NCBI GenBank assembly: GCA_030668165.1
Contig: DAOUUM010000193.1
Span: 1 to 6,083 of the forward strand
Origin: Candidatus Heimdallarchaeota archaeon
Lineage (GTDB): Archaea; Asgardarchaeota; Heimdallarchaeia; Heimdallarchaeales; Kariarchaeaceae
Reading direction: 5' to 3'
DNA: 6,083 nucleotides
Position numbers and translations under genes: made by a program. Position 1 is the first letter of the stretch; the number at the start of each line of letters is the position of its first letter. Below, piece by piece: positions 5,329 through 6,083 of the stretch. The notes under the pieces were generated by a model. The model was given only the letters and a program-made list of their open reading frames with translations. It did no database searches and was not told the origin of the DNA.

Positions 5329-5509
5329 CTTTGAAACTTATACACTTGAATGTTCAATTAGAATTCTCTAAGAATAATCTAGTAATAGTAAAACAACATT
5401 TAAAATATTCTAATAGAAATTTGAATTGGAATTTAACTCATCTATGGATGGATTATTATTTCCTTGGTAGCGTTTAGCTATCAGGCAGGCATTAATTTGG
5501 CTGAAAACA

Positions 5510-5580
5510 GGCACGGTGGTGAAATGGTATCATTAGGGATTGTGGTTCCTTCGTTGCGGGTTCGATTCCCGCCCGGGCCA
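5510..5580 (+). tRNA. tRNA-His (anticodon GTG)
   Basis: A full cloverleaf can be drawn. The acceptor is GGCACGG (5510-5516) with CCGGGCC (5573-5579). The D-arm stem GTGA pairs with TCAT around AATGGTA. The anticodon stem AGGGA pairs with TCCTT (one G-T) around the loop TTGTGGT, with GTG at 5542-5544. The variable loop has 4 bases, and the T-arm is GCGGG, TTCGATT, CCCGC. The discriminator is A5580 and CCA is not encoded, as is usual in archaea. Two oddities stand out. Acceptor pair 4-69 is an A-G mismatch (5513 with 5576). The discriminator is A where bacterial and most archaeal tRNA-His have C, and the base before position 1 is A, so the G at -1 is not encoded. No intron is seen. Upstream TTTAGCTA (5473-5480) is a weak TATA candidate. 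Confidence 0.9.
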
Positions 5581-5604
5581 TTCTTTTCATGTTTAGGCTT
5601 TCAA

Positions 5605-5627
5605 TTTTTTTAATTTATAATATATTT
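5605..5627 (+). terminator. T-rich termination region after tRNA-His
   Basis: A run of seven T's (5605-5611) followed by AT-rich sequence begins 25 bases after the tRNA. Archaeal transcription commonly stops at such U-tracts without a hairpin. Confidence 0.4.
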
Positions 5628-5690
5628 TTCACACTGATTAATTTACAAAAAAGTCCTCACACTTTCACTCAAATCGTCAGCAATAACAAA

Positions 5691-5698
5691 TTATTTTA
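5691..5698 (+). promoter_or_regulatory. TATA box of the zinc-ribbon gene
   Basis: TTATTTTA is centred about 28 bases before the GTG at 5723, which fits leaderless or nearly leaderless transcription. The ATG at 5709-5711 lies between box and GTG but opens only a 3-codon frame. Confidence 0.4.
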
Positions 5699-5722
5699 GT
5701 AGGCATTTATGACTAAGTAATT

Positions 5723-5959
5723 GTGAGATGTCCGGATTGCAACAGTGAGGAATTCAAAAAGAGTAGGCAGGGAGCCTTTTATGTATGTTTAAGATGCGGA
5801 TTAAGTCTGAAGCCCTGGGAAATTGAAAAAGCCCGAGAACGAGCTAAGAAAGAAATCAAGGATCTGGAGGACAAGGATCCAGATGCCGAGAAAGAGCGCA
5901 AGAGAAGAGATAGAAGAAAATATCGTAACTGGTATGAAGGTCGAGAGAATATCGATTAA
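5723..5959 (+). CDS. Small zinc-ribbon protein with a charged helical tail
   Basis: This is a 78-residue protein. Residues 3-25 form a zinc ribbon: CPDC (Cys3, Cys6), a 15-residue spacer, then CLRCG (Cys22, Cys25), so all four zinc ligands are present. The spacing is like that of the TFIIB-type ribbons found in archaeal transcription and translation factors. Residues 31-78 (PWEIEKARERAKKEIKDLED onward) are highly charged and probably helical, with a basic patch KERKRRDRRKYRNWYEGR near the C-terminus that could contact nucleic acid. The GTG at 5723 is the only usual start between the upstream in-frame stop (5714-5716) and Cys3, and a TATA box lies about 28 bases before it. I do not know the specific family; a role in nucleic-acid binding is an inference from composition. 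Confidence 0.7.
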   Translation: MRCPDCNSEEFKKSRQGAFYVCLRCGLSLKPWEIEKARERAKKEIKDLEDKDPDAEKERKRRDRRKYRNWYEGRENID

Positions 5960-6064
5960 TTTTACAAAATAATAACTTAATCTTAGTAATTTAATCTCAC
6001 AACACACACTTTACAAAGAATTAATTTGATGTAGTTTGTTTTAATTCCCTTTTTCTTTCAGCAA

Positions 6065-6073
6065 CTATAAATA
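6065..6073 (+). promoter_or_regulatory. Possible TATA box for a gene beyond the window
   Basis: CTATAAATA is a good match to an archaeal TATA box, 10 bases from the window end. No start codon follows within the window, so its target cannot be confirmed. The rest of 5960-6083 shows no gene. Confidence 0.25.
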
Positions 6074-6083
6074 AATTAATTCC

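Noticed and set aside
5573..5580. GCCA at the tRNA end as an encoded CCA tail
   Set aside because: The bases GGGCC are needed to pair with the acceptor 5' strand, leaving only A as discriminator; only eight bases follow the T-arm, not eleven.
5801..6007. Reverse-strand open frame overlapping the zinc-ribbon gene
   Set aside because: It is the complement of the charged tail of the zinc-ribbon gene; its hydrophobic look is an artefact of reading lysine/glutamate codons backwards.

Overview
The window looks archaeal. Several genes have AT-rich TATA-like boxes about 20-40 bases upstream of their starts, which implies leaderless or short-leader transcripts. The tRNA gene does not encode CCA, and the proteins are archaeal in flavour: a winged-helix regulator, a signal peptide plus C-terminal-anchor surface protein, a TPR protein and a small zinc ribbon. 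An Asgard-type archaeon is my best guess from the overall protein style, but no marker gene here fixes the lineage. Base composition is AT-rich, with GC-richer patches inside conserved genes.

Layout, left to right. The 3' end of a TauE/SafE-type permease (3-242, +) meets, tail to tail with a 3-base gap, a winged-helix transcription regulator (246-920, -). The regulator is divergent from a GNAT-like protein (1106-1984, +). The shared 185-base control region holds a perfect 18-bp palindrome (1003-1020), and part of that motif recurs at the regulator's own predicted transcription start. A very AT-rich gene for an anchored surface protein follows (2044-3003, +), then a 120-base reverse-strand remnant that resembles an FAD-dependent oxidoreductase. 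Next comes a second, truncated copy of the last 53 codons of the GNAT-like gene (3124-3285), which runs directly into the 3' end of a beta-class DNA methyltransferase (3303-4313, -).

The two GNAT 3' ends (1824-2003 and 3125-3307) are about 96% identical over their coding part and share 16 bases of 3' flank. They bracket the surface-protein gene and the oxidoreductase remnant. The simplest reading is that the GNAT-like gene and the methyltransferase were once convergent neighbours, and a roughly 1.3-kb segment came between them by recombination that left a long direct repeat. No inverted ends or transposase accompany it.

Upstream of the methyltransferase is a 306-base non-coding, AT-rich stretch with three CGCG-cored direct repeats and a Shine-Dalgarno sequence lying in a hairpin loop. 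Then come a TPR protein (4620-5297, -), a tRNA-His(GTG) gene (5510-5580, +) with an unexpected A at the discriminator position and one acceptor mismatch, and a 78-residue zinc-ribbon protein (5723-5959, +). The genes do not form one pathway. The clearest functional unit is the regulator, palindrome and GNAT-like gene. I see no defence island, CRISPR array or complete mobile element. The most unusual signals are the nested duplication, the palindrome and the tRNA.
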